The notes under the pieces are model-generated. The model searched no databases, was not told where the DNA came from, and was given only the letters and a program-made list of their open reading frames with translations. A program made the position numbers and the translations under genes. A stretch of DNA of 64,000 bases from Nocardioides mangrovi. GTDB taxonomy: Bacteria; Actinomycetota; Actinomycetes; Propionibacteriales; Nocardioidaceae. This document shows, piece after piece, positions 40,516 to 49,212 of this stretch (position 1 is the first letter of the stretch; every line of letters starts with the position of its first letter). The stretch spans positions 1 through 64,000 of the forward strand of contig NZ_JAIQZJ010000016.1 in NCBI RefSeq assembly GCF_020073815.1, read 5' to 3'.

Positions 40516-41525
40516 GGCGGCTCCTGCCGGTAGTCGATGGTGTGGCACAGCGCCGGGAGCGCGCCCGACCCGAGCCGGGCCATCACGTCGGGCAGGTCGG
40601 CGAACGGCGAGTCGCCGGTCAGCAGGACGTCGTACGCCGGGTCCCGGAGCAGCCGGAGCGCGAGCGCGAGCCGGTCCGCGTGGGAGCGCCGCCCGCGGCC
40701 GGCGACGACGCCGACCTGGCTGGAGCGGATCCGCAGCCGCCGCGAGTGGAACGCGCCGCCGAGCGCGAGGTGGACGCGCTGGTCGCCGTACCAGCTGAGG
40801 TCGAGCACGGTGCCCTCCGGCTCGAGCAGGTCGAGGGAGAGCTGGAGCCCGGACGCCGTCGCGCTGGTGTGGACGACGGCGTCCTGCCGGCCGAGCCGGT
40901 CCCCGAGGTCCTCGGGCGTGCCGAACGCGGCTCCGAGCACCTCGGCGACGGCCGCCCGGGCGGGGTCGACGTCGACGAGGGTCACCTCGACCTCGGGGAC
41001 CCGGGCCAGCAGCCGGGCGACGCAGCAGCCGACCATCCCGGCGCCGACCACGGTGACCCGGTCGCCGACCAGCGGCCGGAGGTCCCAGAGCGCGTTGAGG
41101 GCGGTCTCGACGGTGCCGGCGAGCACGGCCCGCCGGGCGGGCACGTCGTCGGGCACCGTGACCACCTCATCGGCGGGGACGACGTACGCCGCCTGGTGCG
41201 GGTGCAGGCAGAAGACCGTCCGGCCGGCGAGCTCCGCCGGCCCGCGCTCGACGACGCCGACGTTGAGGTAGCCGTACTTCACCGGGCCCGGGAAGGACCC
41301 CTGCTGGAACGGCGCCCGCATGTCCCCCCACTGGCTCTCCGGCACGCCGCCGCGGAAGACGAGCGACTCGGTGCCGCGGCTGATCCCGGAGTGCAGCGTG
41401 CGGACCAGCACCTCGCCCGGGCCGGGCTCCGGCACCGGCTCGGACCGCAGCTCGCCGCGGCCGGGCTCGCGGACCCAGAAGGCCCGCGTGAACCCGCCGA
41501 AGGGGCTCGCCGTATGGCTGGTCAC
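40503..41525 (-). CDS. Zinc-binding dehydrogenase family protein
   Basis: 340 residues from a GTG at 41525. A GroES-like N-terminal domain (PGPGEVLVRTLHSGISRGTE) and a Rossmann domain (VTVVGAGMVGCCVARLLA) define the medium-chain dehydrogenase family. The usual catalytic Cys and structural zinc cysteines are not evident; the HPHQAAYVV segment may contribute ligands. It is the first gene of the six-gene minus-strand operon ending at ribA. Confidence 0.85.
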   Translation of the reverse strand: MTSHTASPFGGFTRAFWVREPGRGELRSEPVPEPGPGEVLVRTLHSGISRGTESLVFRGGVPESQWGDMRAPFQQGSFPGPVKYGYLNVGVVERGPAELAGRTVFCLHPHQAAYVVPADEVVTVPDDVPARRAVLAGTVETALNALWDLRPLVGDRVTVVGAGMVGCCVARLLARVPEVEVTLVDVDPARAAVAEVLGAAFGTPEDLGDRLGRQDAVVHTSATASGLQLSLDLLEPEGTVLDLSWYGDQRVHLALGGAFHSRRLRIRSSQVGVVAGRGRRSHADRLALALRLLRDPAYDVLLTGDSPFADLPDVMARLGSGALPALCHTIDYRQEPPCSP

Positions 41526-41545
41526 ACCCCACACACGGAGGCACC

Positions 41546-43600
41546 GTGCGACTGGTTCAGCGACCCGCGGATCTCATCACCGCCACCCGGGCGGCGCTCG
41601 CGGTCGTCGTCGCGGTCCTCGGCCCCGACAGCTGGGCCCTGGCGCTGGTCGTGGTCGCGCTCTGCCTGGACTGGGTCGACGGGCGCGTGGCCCGGCGTAC
41701 CGGCACGGCGACGGCCTTCGGCGCCCGCTTCGACATGGAGACCGACGCGTTCCTGATCGCGGTGCTGAGCTGGTACGTCGCGGTCGACCACGGCTGGTGG
41801 TGGGTCCTGCTCATCGGCGCGATGCGCTACCTGCTCTGGCTGGCCGAGCGGGTGCTGCCGTGGCTGCGCCGCCCGATCCCGCCGCGCCAGTGGCGCAAGG
41901 TGGTCGCGGCCGTCCAGGGTGTGGTGCTGGCCGTCGCGGCCTCGGGCCGGGTGCCCGATGCGGCGGCGGAGGTGGCGCTGTTGGTCGCCCTCGGACTCCT
42001 GCTGGAGTCCTTCGGCCGCGACGTGTGGTGGCTGTGGCGGACCCGCACCGCGCCCGCGCCGTACCCGTACGGCGGCGGCCGCACGCTGGTCGCGCTCGGC
42101 GCCGTCTGGGTGGCACTCGTGCTGCCCCACGACCCGGGCGACCTGCTCCGGCTGCCGGTCGACGCGCTCCTGGTCGTCGCGGTCGCGCTGCTGCCGTGGC
42201 GCCGCGCCCGGGCGGCGACCGCCGTCGTCCTGGGCGTCGCGCTCGGCGTCGTCGTGGTGATGGAGGCGCTCGACGTCGGCTTCGAGACCTTCCTGGACCG
42301 CTCCTTCGACCCGCTGGCCGACTGGACCTACCTGCTGTCGGGGATCGGCGTGCTCGGCGACCAGGTCGGGGTGACGGCCGCCCGCGCGACCGCGGTCGCG
42401 GCGGTCCTCCTGGTCGTCGTGGTGCTCGTGGCGCTGCCGCTCGCGACCGTCCGGGTCGCCCGGACCGCCGCCGGCCACCGGCGTCCGGTGCTCGTCCTCG
42501 CGGGCGTCCTGGTGGTCGCCGGGGCGGCCCAGGTCGGCAGCACCAGCGCCACGACGCTCGCCTACGACGAGGTCGTCCAGGTGCGCGCGGACCTGGCGGA
42601 CCAGCAGGAGTTCGCCCGCGAGATCGGCGTCGACCCGTGGGCCTCCGTCCCGGGCGGCCGGCTGCTGCGGGGGCTGCGCGGCAAGGACGTCCTCGTCGTC
42701 TTCGTCGAGTCCTACGGCAAGGTCGCGGTGCAGGGCACGTCGTACTCGGCGCCGATCGACCACGTGCTCGACGCCGGCACCCGTCGCCTGGCCGCCGCGG
42801 GGTACGGCGCGCGCAGCGCCTTCCTCACCTCACCCACCTTCGGCGCCGGCAGCTGGCTGGCGCACTCGACGCTGCAGTCCGGCCTGTGGGTCGACAGCCA
42901 GCGTCGCTACGACCAGCTGATGGGCGCCGACCGGCTCACGCTCACCTCCGCCTTCCGGGGCGCGGGCTGGCGCACCGTCTTCGATGTCCCCGCCAACACC
43001 CGCGACTGGCCGGAGGGCGAGGGCTTCTACGGCTTCGACCAGCTCTACGACTCCCGCAACGTCGGCTACCAGGGCCCGGAGTTCGGCTACGCGCCGATGC
43101 CGGACCAGTACACGCTGGACGCCTTCCAGCAGCGCGAGCTGGACCCGGCGGACCGCACGCCGGTGATGGCCGAGATCGACCTGATCTCGAGCCACCACCC
43201 GTGGACGCCGCTCCCCCACCTCGTGCCGTGGGACCAGGTCGGCGACGGCTCGGTCTTCGACGACATCGACGGCCTCGCGCTCCCGGACGTGCAGGAGGCC
43301 TACGCCCACTCGATCCGCTACACGTGGCACACGCTCGTGTCCTGGCTGACCCGCCAGCCCGACCCGAACCTCGTGCTGCTGGTCCTCGGCGACCACCAGC
43401 CGCACTCCTACGTGACCGGCCCCGATCCGGGCCACGACGTACCGGTCTCGCTGATCTCGCCGGACCGCTCCGTGCTGCACCGGATCGACGACTGGGGCTG
43501 GCAGCCCGGGCTGCGGCCCGACCCGGAGGCGCCGGTGTGGCGGATGGACACCGTCCGGGACCGGTTCCTCCAGACCTTCAGCGCAGCCGTCAGCCGTTGA
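41546..43600 (+). CDS. Fusion of CDP-alcohol phosphatidyltransferase and membrane-anchored sulfatase/phosphodiesterase-like domain
   Basis: 684 residues from a GTG at 41546 with GGAGG four bases upstream. Residues 35-190 are a CDP-alcohol phosphotransferase with a perfect D-x2-DG-x2-AR-x8-G-x3-D-x3-D signature (D42 to D67). More membrane segments follow to about 345. Residues 370-680 look like an alkaline-phosphatase-superfamily (sulfatase/LTA-synthase-like) ectodomain: VVFVESYG, SPTFGAGSW, DLISSHHPW, LVLGDHQPH. It is divergent from the ribA operon by 20 bases, so shared control is likely. It could build and remodel a phospho-linked lipid or polymer; the product is unknown. Confidence 0.85.
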   Translation: MRLVQRPADLITATRAALAVVVAVLGPDSWALALVVVALCLDWVDGRVARRTGTATAFGARFDMETDAFLIAVLSWYVAVDHGWWWVLLIGAMRYLLWLAERVLPWLRRPIPPRQWRKVVAAVQGVVLAVAASGRVPDAAAEVALLVALGLLLESFGRDVWWLWRTRTAPAPYPYGGGRTLVALGAVWVALVLPHDPGDLLRLPVDALLVVAVALLPWRRARAATAVVLGVALGVVVVMEALDVGFETFLDRSFDPLADWTYLLSGIGVLGDQVGVTAARATAVAAVLLVVVVLVALPLATVRVARTAAGHRRPVLVLAGVLVVAGAAQVGSTSATTLAYDEVVQVRADLADQQEFAREIGVDPWASVPGGRLLRGLRGKDVLVVFVESYGKVAVQGTSYSAPIDHVLDAGTRRLAAAGYGARSAFLTSPTFGAGSWLAHSTLQSGLWVDSQRRYDQLMGADRLTLTSAFRGAGWRTVFDVPANTRDWPEGEGFYGFDQLYDSRNVGYQGPEFGYAPMPDQYTLDAFQQRELDPADRTPVMAEIDLISSHHPWTPLPHLVPWDQVGDGSVFDDIDGLALPDVQEAYAHSIRYTWHTLVSWLTRQPDPNLVLLVLGDHQPHSYVTGPDPGHDVPVSLISPDRSVLHRIDDWGWQPGLRPDPEAPVWRMDTVRDRFLQTFSAAVSR

Positions 43601-44267
43601 GCTCCAGGAGCGCGTGACCGTCGGCGGCCACGACCTCCACCGAGGCGATGTCGTCGGCCGTCAGCGCGGTCGCGCCCGACACGTGCATCGTCTTGCCGGG
43701 CAGGCCCCGCCAGGTCGCGACCTGCTGGGTGTCGCCGTCGGCGGACCGCACGACCATGGCGTACGTCGGGGGCTCGTGGTGCTCGCCGTAGGCGCTGGCC
43801 GGCTCGTCGTAGGTGCAGGTCAGGTCGAGCTTGGTGCCCCACGCGACGGAGGTCAGCGCGACGCTCGCCTCGACCGAGTCCTGGTCGACCTGCGTCATCG
43901 TCTGCCCGACGGCCGCCGGCGGCGTCGGGTCGTCGCGGGTCGCAACCACCGCGGTGGTGACGCCGGCGCCCACGACCAGCACCGCCGCCGCGGCCAGGCC
44001 GGCGACCCAGCGGCGGCGGACCTGGGAGCGGCGTACCTCGCGGACGAGGGACGGCAGCAGGGTCGGCGGCACCGGCTCGGGCCGCGGCTCGGACTCGACG
44101 ACCTCGAGCGGCACCCGGGACAGGAGCCCGGTGAGCCCGGCGATCGAGCGGACCGAGCGGGAGCAGTCGTCGCAGGTGGCGAGGTGGCGCTCGAAGGCCA
44201 GCCGCTCGTCGGGCGGGAGGGCGCCGAGCACGTACGCCGCGTCGTCGTGCGCGAACTCGCAGCTCAT
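43590..44267 (-). CDS. Zinc-finger transmembrane anti-sigma factor
   Basis: 225 residues from the ATG at 44267 overlapping the sigma stop (ATGA). The N-terminal zf-HC2 site is H-x3-C-x2-C (HLATCDDC, about 28-35), a membrane segment lies at about 88-108, and the outer part is an RskA-like domain of unknown ligand. It would hold the sigma factor encoded just upstream at the membrane. Its 3' end overlaps the convergent fusion gene by eleven bases. Confidence 0.9.
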   Translation of the reverse strand: MSCEFAHDDAAYVLGALPPDERLAFERHLATCDDCSRSVRSIAGLTGLLSRVPLEVVESEPRPEPVPPTLLPSLVREVRRSQVRRRWVAGLAAAAVLVVGAGVTTAVVATRDDPTPPAAVGQTMTQVDQDSVEASVALTSVAWGTKLDLTCTYDEPASAYGEHHEPPTYAMVVRSADGDTQQVATWRGLPGKTMHVSGATALTADDIASVEVVAADGHALLELNG

Positions 44268-44776
44268 GCGACCACCCCCATCTCCTCCAAAGCCAGGCGC
44301 AGGGCGCGCAGGGCGTAGTGCGTGCGGGACTTCACGGTGCCGGCCGGGATGTCGAGCCGGCGCGCGGCCTCGGCCACCGGCAGGCCACGGTAGTAGCACT
44401 CGACCAGCACCGCCCGGTGCTCGGCGGAGAGGCGGGCGAGCGCCTCGGCGACCACCCAGGACAGCAGGACCTGGTCGGTGCGGTCGGGCTCACCGCCGGC
44501 CTCGGGGGGCTCGGCGACGCTGAGCTCGCTCTGCGAGCGCTTGGTGCGCCACTCGTCGATGACAATGTTGCGGGCCACCGTGAAGAGCCACGACCGGACC
44601 GAGCCCTGGGACTCGTCGAGCACCGTGAGGTTGCGCCAGGCGCGCAGCAGCGTCTCCTGGACGACGTCCTCCGCCTTCGCCCGGTCGTTGCCGGTGAGGC
44701 GCAGGCAGTAGCCCCAGAGCGCGGCGGCGTGCTCGTCGTGCAGCTGCACCATCAACGCGGCCTGCTTGTCGGCCAT
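44264..44776 (-). CDS. ECF sigma factor of the SigK/SigL type
   Basis: 170 residues from the ATG at 44776 with GGGAGG five bases upstream. Region 2 reads NDRAKAEDVVQETLLRAWRN and SVRSWLFTVARNIVIDEWR; region 4 reads GLPVAEAARRLDIPAGTVKSR. The membrane anti-sigma partner gene overlaps its stop. Signal and regulon unknown. Confidence 0.92.
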   Translation of the reverse strand: MADKQAALMVQLHDEHAAALWGYCLRLTGNDRAKAEDVVQETLLRAWRNLTVLDESQGSVRSWLFTVARNIVIDEWRTKRSQSELSVAEPPEAGGEPDRTDQVLLSWVVAEALARLSAEHRAVLVECYYRGLPVAEAARRLDIPAGTVKSRTHYALRALRLALEEMGVVA

Positions 44777-44838
44777 CGGCACCTCCCACCAAGGGCACGG
44801 TAGCGACGGCCGAACGGTTCAACCGGTCGTCCCGACGC

Positions 44839-46986
44839 TCAGGCGAGCCCCTGCTCGGCGAGCGCGTCGGTCAGGAGCGTGACCAGGGCCTCGAGCTGGA
44901 CGTCGACCGAGCTGGCGACCGTCTCGCCCGCACCGTCGAGCGCGCGGGCGGCGAGGCCGGCCTTGCTGTCGATCAGCTCGGCGATCCGCGAGTCGATGGT
45001 CTGCGCGGCGATGATCCGCCACGCCGTCACCGGCATCTCCTGGCCGATCCGGTGGACCCGGTCGATCGCCTGGGTCTGCTCGGCGTCGGTCCAGGACAGC
45101 TCGGCCAGCACCAGGTTGGAGGCCACCTGGAGGTTGAGGCCCACGCCGGCCGCGGTCAGCGAGCAGACGATCACCTCGACCTCGGGGTCGTTGACGAAGT
45201 CGTCGATGGCCTTCTCGCGCGCCTTCGGCGTCTGGTCGCCCCGGATCGAGGAGTAGCGGATCCCGCGGCGGGCGAAGGTGTCCTCGGCGGTGTCCATGAC
45301 GTCGATGTGCTTGGCGAAGAAGACCACCTTGCCGACGTTGCGGGACAGCTGCGCGGCGTAGTCGGCCGCGAGGCCGGCCTTGGCCTGGCCGATCTGGCGC
45401 ATCATCGTGAAGACGTTCTCGCCGGTCGCGGTGTCGTTGTCCTCGCGCTCCCACGTCGCGACCTGGCGGACCAGGTCGTGGTCGATGCCGTCGACGACGC
45501 GGCCCGACGTACGGGTCTCCAGCGCGATCTCGTAGCGCTTGACCATCCGGCGGGCGAGCTCGCGCTCGGCGTCGCGGATCGAGCGGCCGGCCTCGTCGTC
45601 GAGCTCGACGGGGAGGTCGGCGACCCGGCGGGCCGGGATGTCGGCGGCGACGTCGACCTTGCGGCGGCGCACGATGCCCATGTCGACGACCGCGCGGCGC
45701 GCGGCCGGGTAGAAGCCCGGGTCGGCCGGGGTCAGCCCGATCTCCTCGAGCTTGACCATCAGCTCGCCGAGCGGCTTCTTGTCGTCGACCCAGCCGAGGA
45801 ACTGCCAGATCGCGCGGAAGTCCTCGATGTCGTTGATCAGCGGGGTGCCGGTCAGCGCCATCAGCAGCGGTCGGACGGTGCGCTGGCGGATCCGCTCGGC
45901 GATGCCGAGGACGTTCTGGGAGCGCTGCGACGTCTTGTTCTTGATGAAGTGAGCCTCGTCCACGATCATCCCGCGGAAGCCGTGCTCGCTCATCCAGCCG
46001 ACGTGCCGGTCGAGCACCTCGTAGTTGACCACCACGATGTCGGCGAAGCCGTCGACGTGCTCGCCGTCGCCGTGGATGACGGTCGCCGTACGGCGAGGCG
46101 TCCAGAGGCCGACCTCGCGGGCCCAGTTGGTCTTGACCACGTTGGGCACGACCACGAGCAGCGGGTAGGCGTCGGCGGCCTGCGCGGCGAGCAGCGCCTG
46201 CGCGGTCTTGCCGAGGCCGGGCTCGTCGGCGAGGAGGAAGGTGCGGTGGCCGGCGGCGGCCGCGGCGACCATCTGCGCCTGGTGGAGCATCAGCTCCCGG
46301 CCGGCCGGGACCTTGAGGCCGATCGGGTCGGCGGGCAGCTCCATGCAGGAGACCGCGCCGGCCGCGGCGTACTCGAAGGAGCGGAAGAGCGGGCCGAGGA
46401 GCTCCCAGCTGGCGAGCCGGTGGGTCGCGGGCTTCGGGGCGACGGCGGAGAAGTCGGGGACGAGGAAGGGGTTGGACAGCTGGCGCTGCTTGACCGAGAT
46501 CGGCACCACTCGGCGCTCGGTCGGGGCGCCGACCACCACCGGCGCGGTCTCCTCGACGACCTCCTCCTCGACCTCGAGGCCGGCGCTGTCGAGCATCTCG
46601 CGGCGCAGCGTCTTGGCGGAGTCGGAGATCGTGGCGTCCTCGGCGAGGAGCTGGAAGAGGGAGGGGTCGCGGGCGGCGGTCTTGGCGAGGATGGTCGCGA
46701 TGCCGTCGAGCCGCTTGAGCTGCTCGCCGCGCTGCGCCTCGGTCATCTCCGTGTCGGCCTTGATCCGGGCGCGCTCCTCGCGGACCAGCAGCGCGACCAC
46801 CTGGAACTTGGTGCGCACGCCGGGCATCGCGGAGCGGCGTTCGACGGCGTTCTCGACCTCGCGCACCGCGCGGGCGAGCACCGGGATGATGCCCTCGTTG
46901 TCGAGCTTGCGGCGCTGACCGTTGCCGCGGTTGTTGCGCTGGCTGGGACGGCGGGACGCCGTCTGACGCTGGCCCTGTCGAGCCAA
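44839..46986 (-). CDS. SNF2-family DEAD/DEAH-box helicase
   Basis: 715 residues from a TTG at 46986 that has AGGAGG exactly five bases upstream; no better start fits, and the longer open frame would run far into the divergent gene. The N-terminus is Gln/Arg-rich and basic. Walker A is DEPGLGKT with K260, the DEAH box is at 343-346, and motif VI lies in QTQAIDRVHRIGQ. It is an ATP-driven DNA translocase, probably acting in repair or chromosome remodelling. An unnamed N-terminal region (30-180) precedes the motor. Confidence 0.9.
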   Translation of the reverse strand: MARQGQRQTASRRPSQRNNRGNGQRRKLDNEGIIPVLARAVREVENAVERRSAMPGVRTKFQVVALLVREERARIKADTEMTEAQRGEQLKRLDGIATILAKTAARDPSLFQLLAEDATISDSAKTLRREMLDSAGLEVEEEVVEETAPVVVGAPTERRVVPISVKQRQLSNPFLVPDFSAVAPKPATHRLASWELLGPLFRSFEYAAAGAVSCMELPADPIGLKVPAGRELMLHQAQMVAAAAAGHRTFLLADEPGLGKTAQALLAAQAADAYPLLVVVPNVVKTNWAREVGLWTPRRTATVIHGDGEHVDGFADIVVVNYEVLDRHVGWMSEHGFRGMIVDEAHFIKNKTSQRSQNVLGIAERIRQRTVRPLLMALTGTPLINDIEDFRAIWQFLGWVDDKKPLGELMVKLEEIGLTPADPGFYPAARRAVVDMGIVRRRKVDVAADIPARRVADLPVELDDEAGRSIRDAERELARRMVKRYEIALETRTSGRVVDGIDHDLVRQVATWEREDNDTATGENVFTMMRQIGQAKAGLAADYAAQLSRNVGKVVFFAKHIDVMDTAEDTFARRGIRYSSIRGDQTPKAREKAIDDFVNDPEVEVIVCSLTAAGVGLNLQVASNLVLAELSWTDAEQTQAIDRVHRIGQEMPVTAWRIIAAQTIDSRIAELIDSKAGLAARALDGAGETVASSVDVQLEALVTLLTDALAEQGLA

Positions 46987-47166
46987 GGACCCCTCCTCGA
47001 GAGTACGAACGAGCGCCGCGTCGAACCGACCCACGCGCGGGCCGTTCTGCGAGCGCGTGCGATCGGCCTGGTTGCGCTCGATCGCGGGAGGACGTCGCCG
47101 CTGGGACACGCCGCAGGCCGGACGTCCGTGATGATGGTAGCGCGACCGGGTCGCAGAATGTTCCAC

Positions 47167-47967
47167 GTGGTGCCCGATTGTTACTTCGTCCCCCTGTCCT
47201 CCGACTCCACCGACGTCCGCTACCTGGCGACCGAGCACACGGGAGGCGCCTGGTCGCTGACCGAGCAGCACATCGCCCCGCTCACCGGCCTGGGGGTGCA
47301 CGTCATCGAGCGGCACCTCGCGGCGCTCGGCCTCGGTGACGGGAAGGCGGTCGGCCGGGTCACCTTCGACATCCTCGGCGTGGTGCCGATCGAGGAGGTG
47401 ACCTTCCGCGTCTCGGTGGTCCGTCCGGGCCGCAGCATCGACCTGGTCGAGGCGGTCGCCTCGTGCCGCGGCCGGGACGTCCTCGTCGTCCGGGCGTGGC
47501 GGATGGCGACCGGCGACACCACGTCCGTCGCCGGCGGGCCGCCCACGTCGATGCCCGCGCCCGTCGACGTACCGGCCTGGGACATGACCGCGGTCTGGCC
47601 GGGCGGCTTCATCGCCTCGATCGACGTACGCCGGACCGCCGACAGCGCCCCGGGCCGCGCGACCGCCTGGATCGACACCCCGATCCCGCTCGTCGCCGAC
47701 GAGCCGGTGAGCACGCTCGCCCGCTTCATCGGCCTGGTCGACACCGCCAACGGCATCGGCGTACGCGAGTCGCCGCGGGAGTGGATGTTCCCCAACCTGG
47801 ACCTCTCGGTCCACCTCTTCCGCCAGCCCGTCCCCGGCCCGGTCGGCATCGCCAACCACGTCACCTTCGGCCCCGACGGCCTCGGCCTGACCAGCTCGGT
47901 CCTCCACGACGTCGCCGGCCCCGTCGGCCGCGCCGCCCAGTCGCTCACGGTGCGGCGGCTCGGCTGA
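47167..47967 (+). CDS. Acyl-CoA thioesterase-like (double hotdog) protein
   Basis: 266 residues from a GTG at 47167, chosen because a CAGAAT box lies seven bases upstream; an in-frame ATG at 47158 is within that box. The order VRYLATEHTGGAW, VTFDILGVVPIEEVTFRVSVVRPGRS, and later WIDTPIPLVADEP, DTANGIG and FPNLDLSVHLFRQP follows the TesB-like double hotdog proteins of actinobacteria. It probably hydrolyses acyl-CoA. It overlaps the convergent lipoprotein gene by 23 bases. Confidence 0.78.
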   Translation: MVPDCYFVPLSSDSTDVRYLATEHTGGAWSLTEQHIAPLTGLGVHVIERHLAALGLGDGKAVGRVTFDILGVVPIEEVTFRVSVVRPGRSIDLVEAVASCRGRDVLVVRAWRMATGDTTSVAGGPPTSMPAPVDVPAWDMTAVWPGGFIASIDVRRTADSAPGRATAWIDTPIPLVADEPVSTLARFIGLVDTANGIGVRESPREWMFPNLDLSVHLFRQPVPGPVGIANHVTFGPDGLGLTSSVLHDVAGPVGRAAQSLTVRRLG

Positions 47968-48427
47968 CCGGGCACGGTCGGACGGCGCCGGGGTGCGAGG
48001 TCATCGCGAGACGGGTCCCTCGCGCGCTGAGACCCGTCATTCGCACCAGGCCGTGACCTGACCGGGGCGACCGCGGCGTGCGGGCGACCACGTCGACCTG
48101 GCCGGAGCTCGACGCGGTGACGGTGGCGATCACCACCGGTCGCGCCCGGGCGGCCCCGGGCGCACTCCAGGTCAGCCTGACGTGCGACTCGGGGTCGAAC
48201 CCGACGCCCCGGAAGCGGGTCCGCGTCGCCGGGTCGAGCCACCCGTGCGCGGAGCACTCGGTCGCCTCCCGGACCCGGGCCTGGCTGACCGTCAGGTAGG
48301 GCCCGACCGCATCGGCCGGCGCTCGCGTGACCTCGGCAGCCGTGCGGGGCTGCGGCTCGTGGAGCTCACCGCACCCAGCGACCAGGACGAGCCCCAGGAA
48401 CAGCGCGGCACCTCGAAGACCGGACAT
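47945..48427 (-). CDS. Putative lipoprotein
   Basis: 160 residues from the ATG at 48427, which has GGAGGGG five bases upstream. A signal peptide with lipobox LVAGC predicts lipidation at about Cys20. The mature part includes VRLTWSAPGAARARPVVIATV followed by a Ser/Gly strand, resembling a small Ig-like or beta-sandwich module. No named family recognised. It is surface-exposed by inference. Confidence 0.65.
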   Translation of the reverse strand: MSGLRGAALFLGLVLVAGCGELHEPQPRTAAEVTRAPADAVGPYLTVSQARVREATECSAHGWLDPATRTRFRGVGFDPESHVRLTWSAPGAARARPVVIATVTASSSGQVDVVARTPRSPRSGHGLVRMTGLSARGTRLAMTSHPGAVRPCPVSRAAAP

Positions 48428-48517
48428 GCGGACCCCTCCCCTCGCGACGGTCCTGCAGAAGGTGTCGACCGCTGGGCACCGAGGCTTGAGCCTCGGTCGA
48501 TCCTGCGGCCCCAAGGC

Positions 48518-49072
48518 TCATGGCCCGGCCGTCGCCCCGATCGTGGCCGAGGTCACGAGCGCGACCAGCTCGTCCTCCAGCTCGGGGAAGAATGCCGCGT
48601 CGTTGAGCGTGATCCCGATGCTGACGTAGACGTCGCCCACGACCGTGCTCAGCCCGAGGTACTGGACGACCTGCGCGAGCTGGATGGCGCGGTCCCGCAG
48701 GACGGCCGGACGACCGTCGACCGTCACGCGCCGCGTTCCGATGTCGGGCGGCACTCGCCAGCCAGCCACGGCCTCCGCCTTCCAGGGACCCCGGTAGCCC
48801 ATCTCCCGATAGCTCGCGCGACTCTGGCACGTCGCGGCGAGCTCCACGCCGCCGTGGCTCCGGCTGACCAGCTGGTGCGGATGGTCCCCGGCCTGCCACC
48901 CCGGCGGCATGTCGAGGGTCACGGTGCCCGAGCAGCTGTCGTCGAACGCGTAGAGCGGCAGCGTCACGCGTCCACCCGCGCTCGACACGGCCTCGGTGCC
49001 GCATCCCGACCACGCGGCCACGTAGATCGCTGCCACCAACCCCACGAGCACCGTCCGACGTCGTCGTCCCAT
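48518..49072 (-). CDS. Putative lipoprotein of unknown function
   Basis: 184 residues from the ATG at 49072 (GGGAGG five bases upstream); the frame continues upstream but without a comparable site. The hydrophobic segment 8-24 ends in AWSGC, a lipobox-like signal. The mature part contains DMPPGWQAGDHPHQLVS and a C-terminal helix ELEDELVALVTSA. I do not recognise a family. It lies between another lipoprotein gene and the DUF222-HNH gene, all on the minus strand. Confidence 0.6.
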   Translation of the reverse strand: MGRRRRTVLVGLVAAIYVAAWSGCGTEAVSSAGGRVTLPLYAFDDSCSGTVTLDMPPGWQAGDHPHQLVSRSHGGVELAATCQSRASYREMGYRGPWKAEAVAGWRVPPDIGTRRVTVDGRPAVLRDRAIQLAQVVQYLGLSTVVGDVYVSIGITLNDAAFFPELEDELVALVTSATIGATAGP

Positions 49073-49172
49073 CCCAGCCTCCCGCGTCTCGTCCGTCGAG
49101 CCGAGGCGAACCTCCCACTCCCTCGAGCAGGACCGCCTGAGTGCCGATACTCGATCGCTGGCCATGGCTGTG

Positions 49173-49207
49173 ACCCCACCGACGCCTTTCTCTCGGGCCG
49201 GTGGGGT
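49173..49207 (-). terminator. Hairpin downstream of the second DUF222-HNH gene
   Basis: ACCCCACCG (49173-49181) pairs perfectly with CGGTGGGGT (49199-49207), six bases beyond the stop of the minus-strand DUF222-HNH gene. A terminator is the simplest reading. Confidence 0.6.
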
Positions 49208-49212
49208 GCGGG

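Noticed and set aside
46987..47907. N-terminal extension of the SNF2 helicase frame by about 300 codons
   Set aside because: It overlaps the divergent thioesterase-like gene and is unlike any helicase; the TTG at 46986 has the better site.
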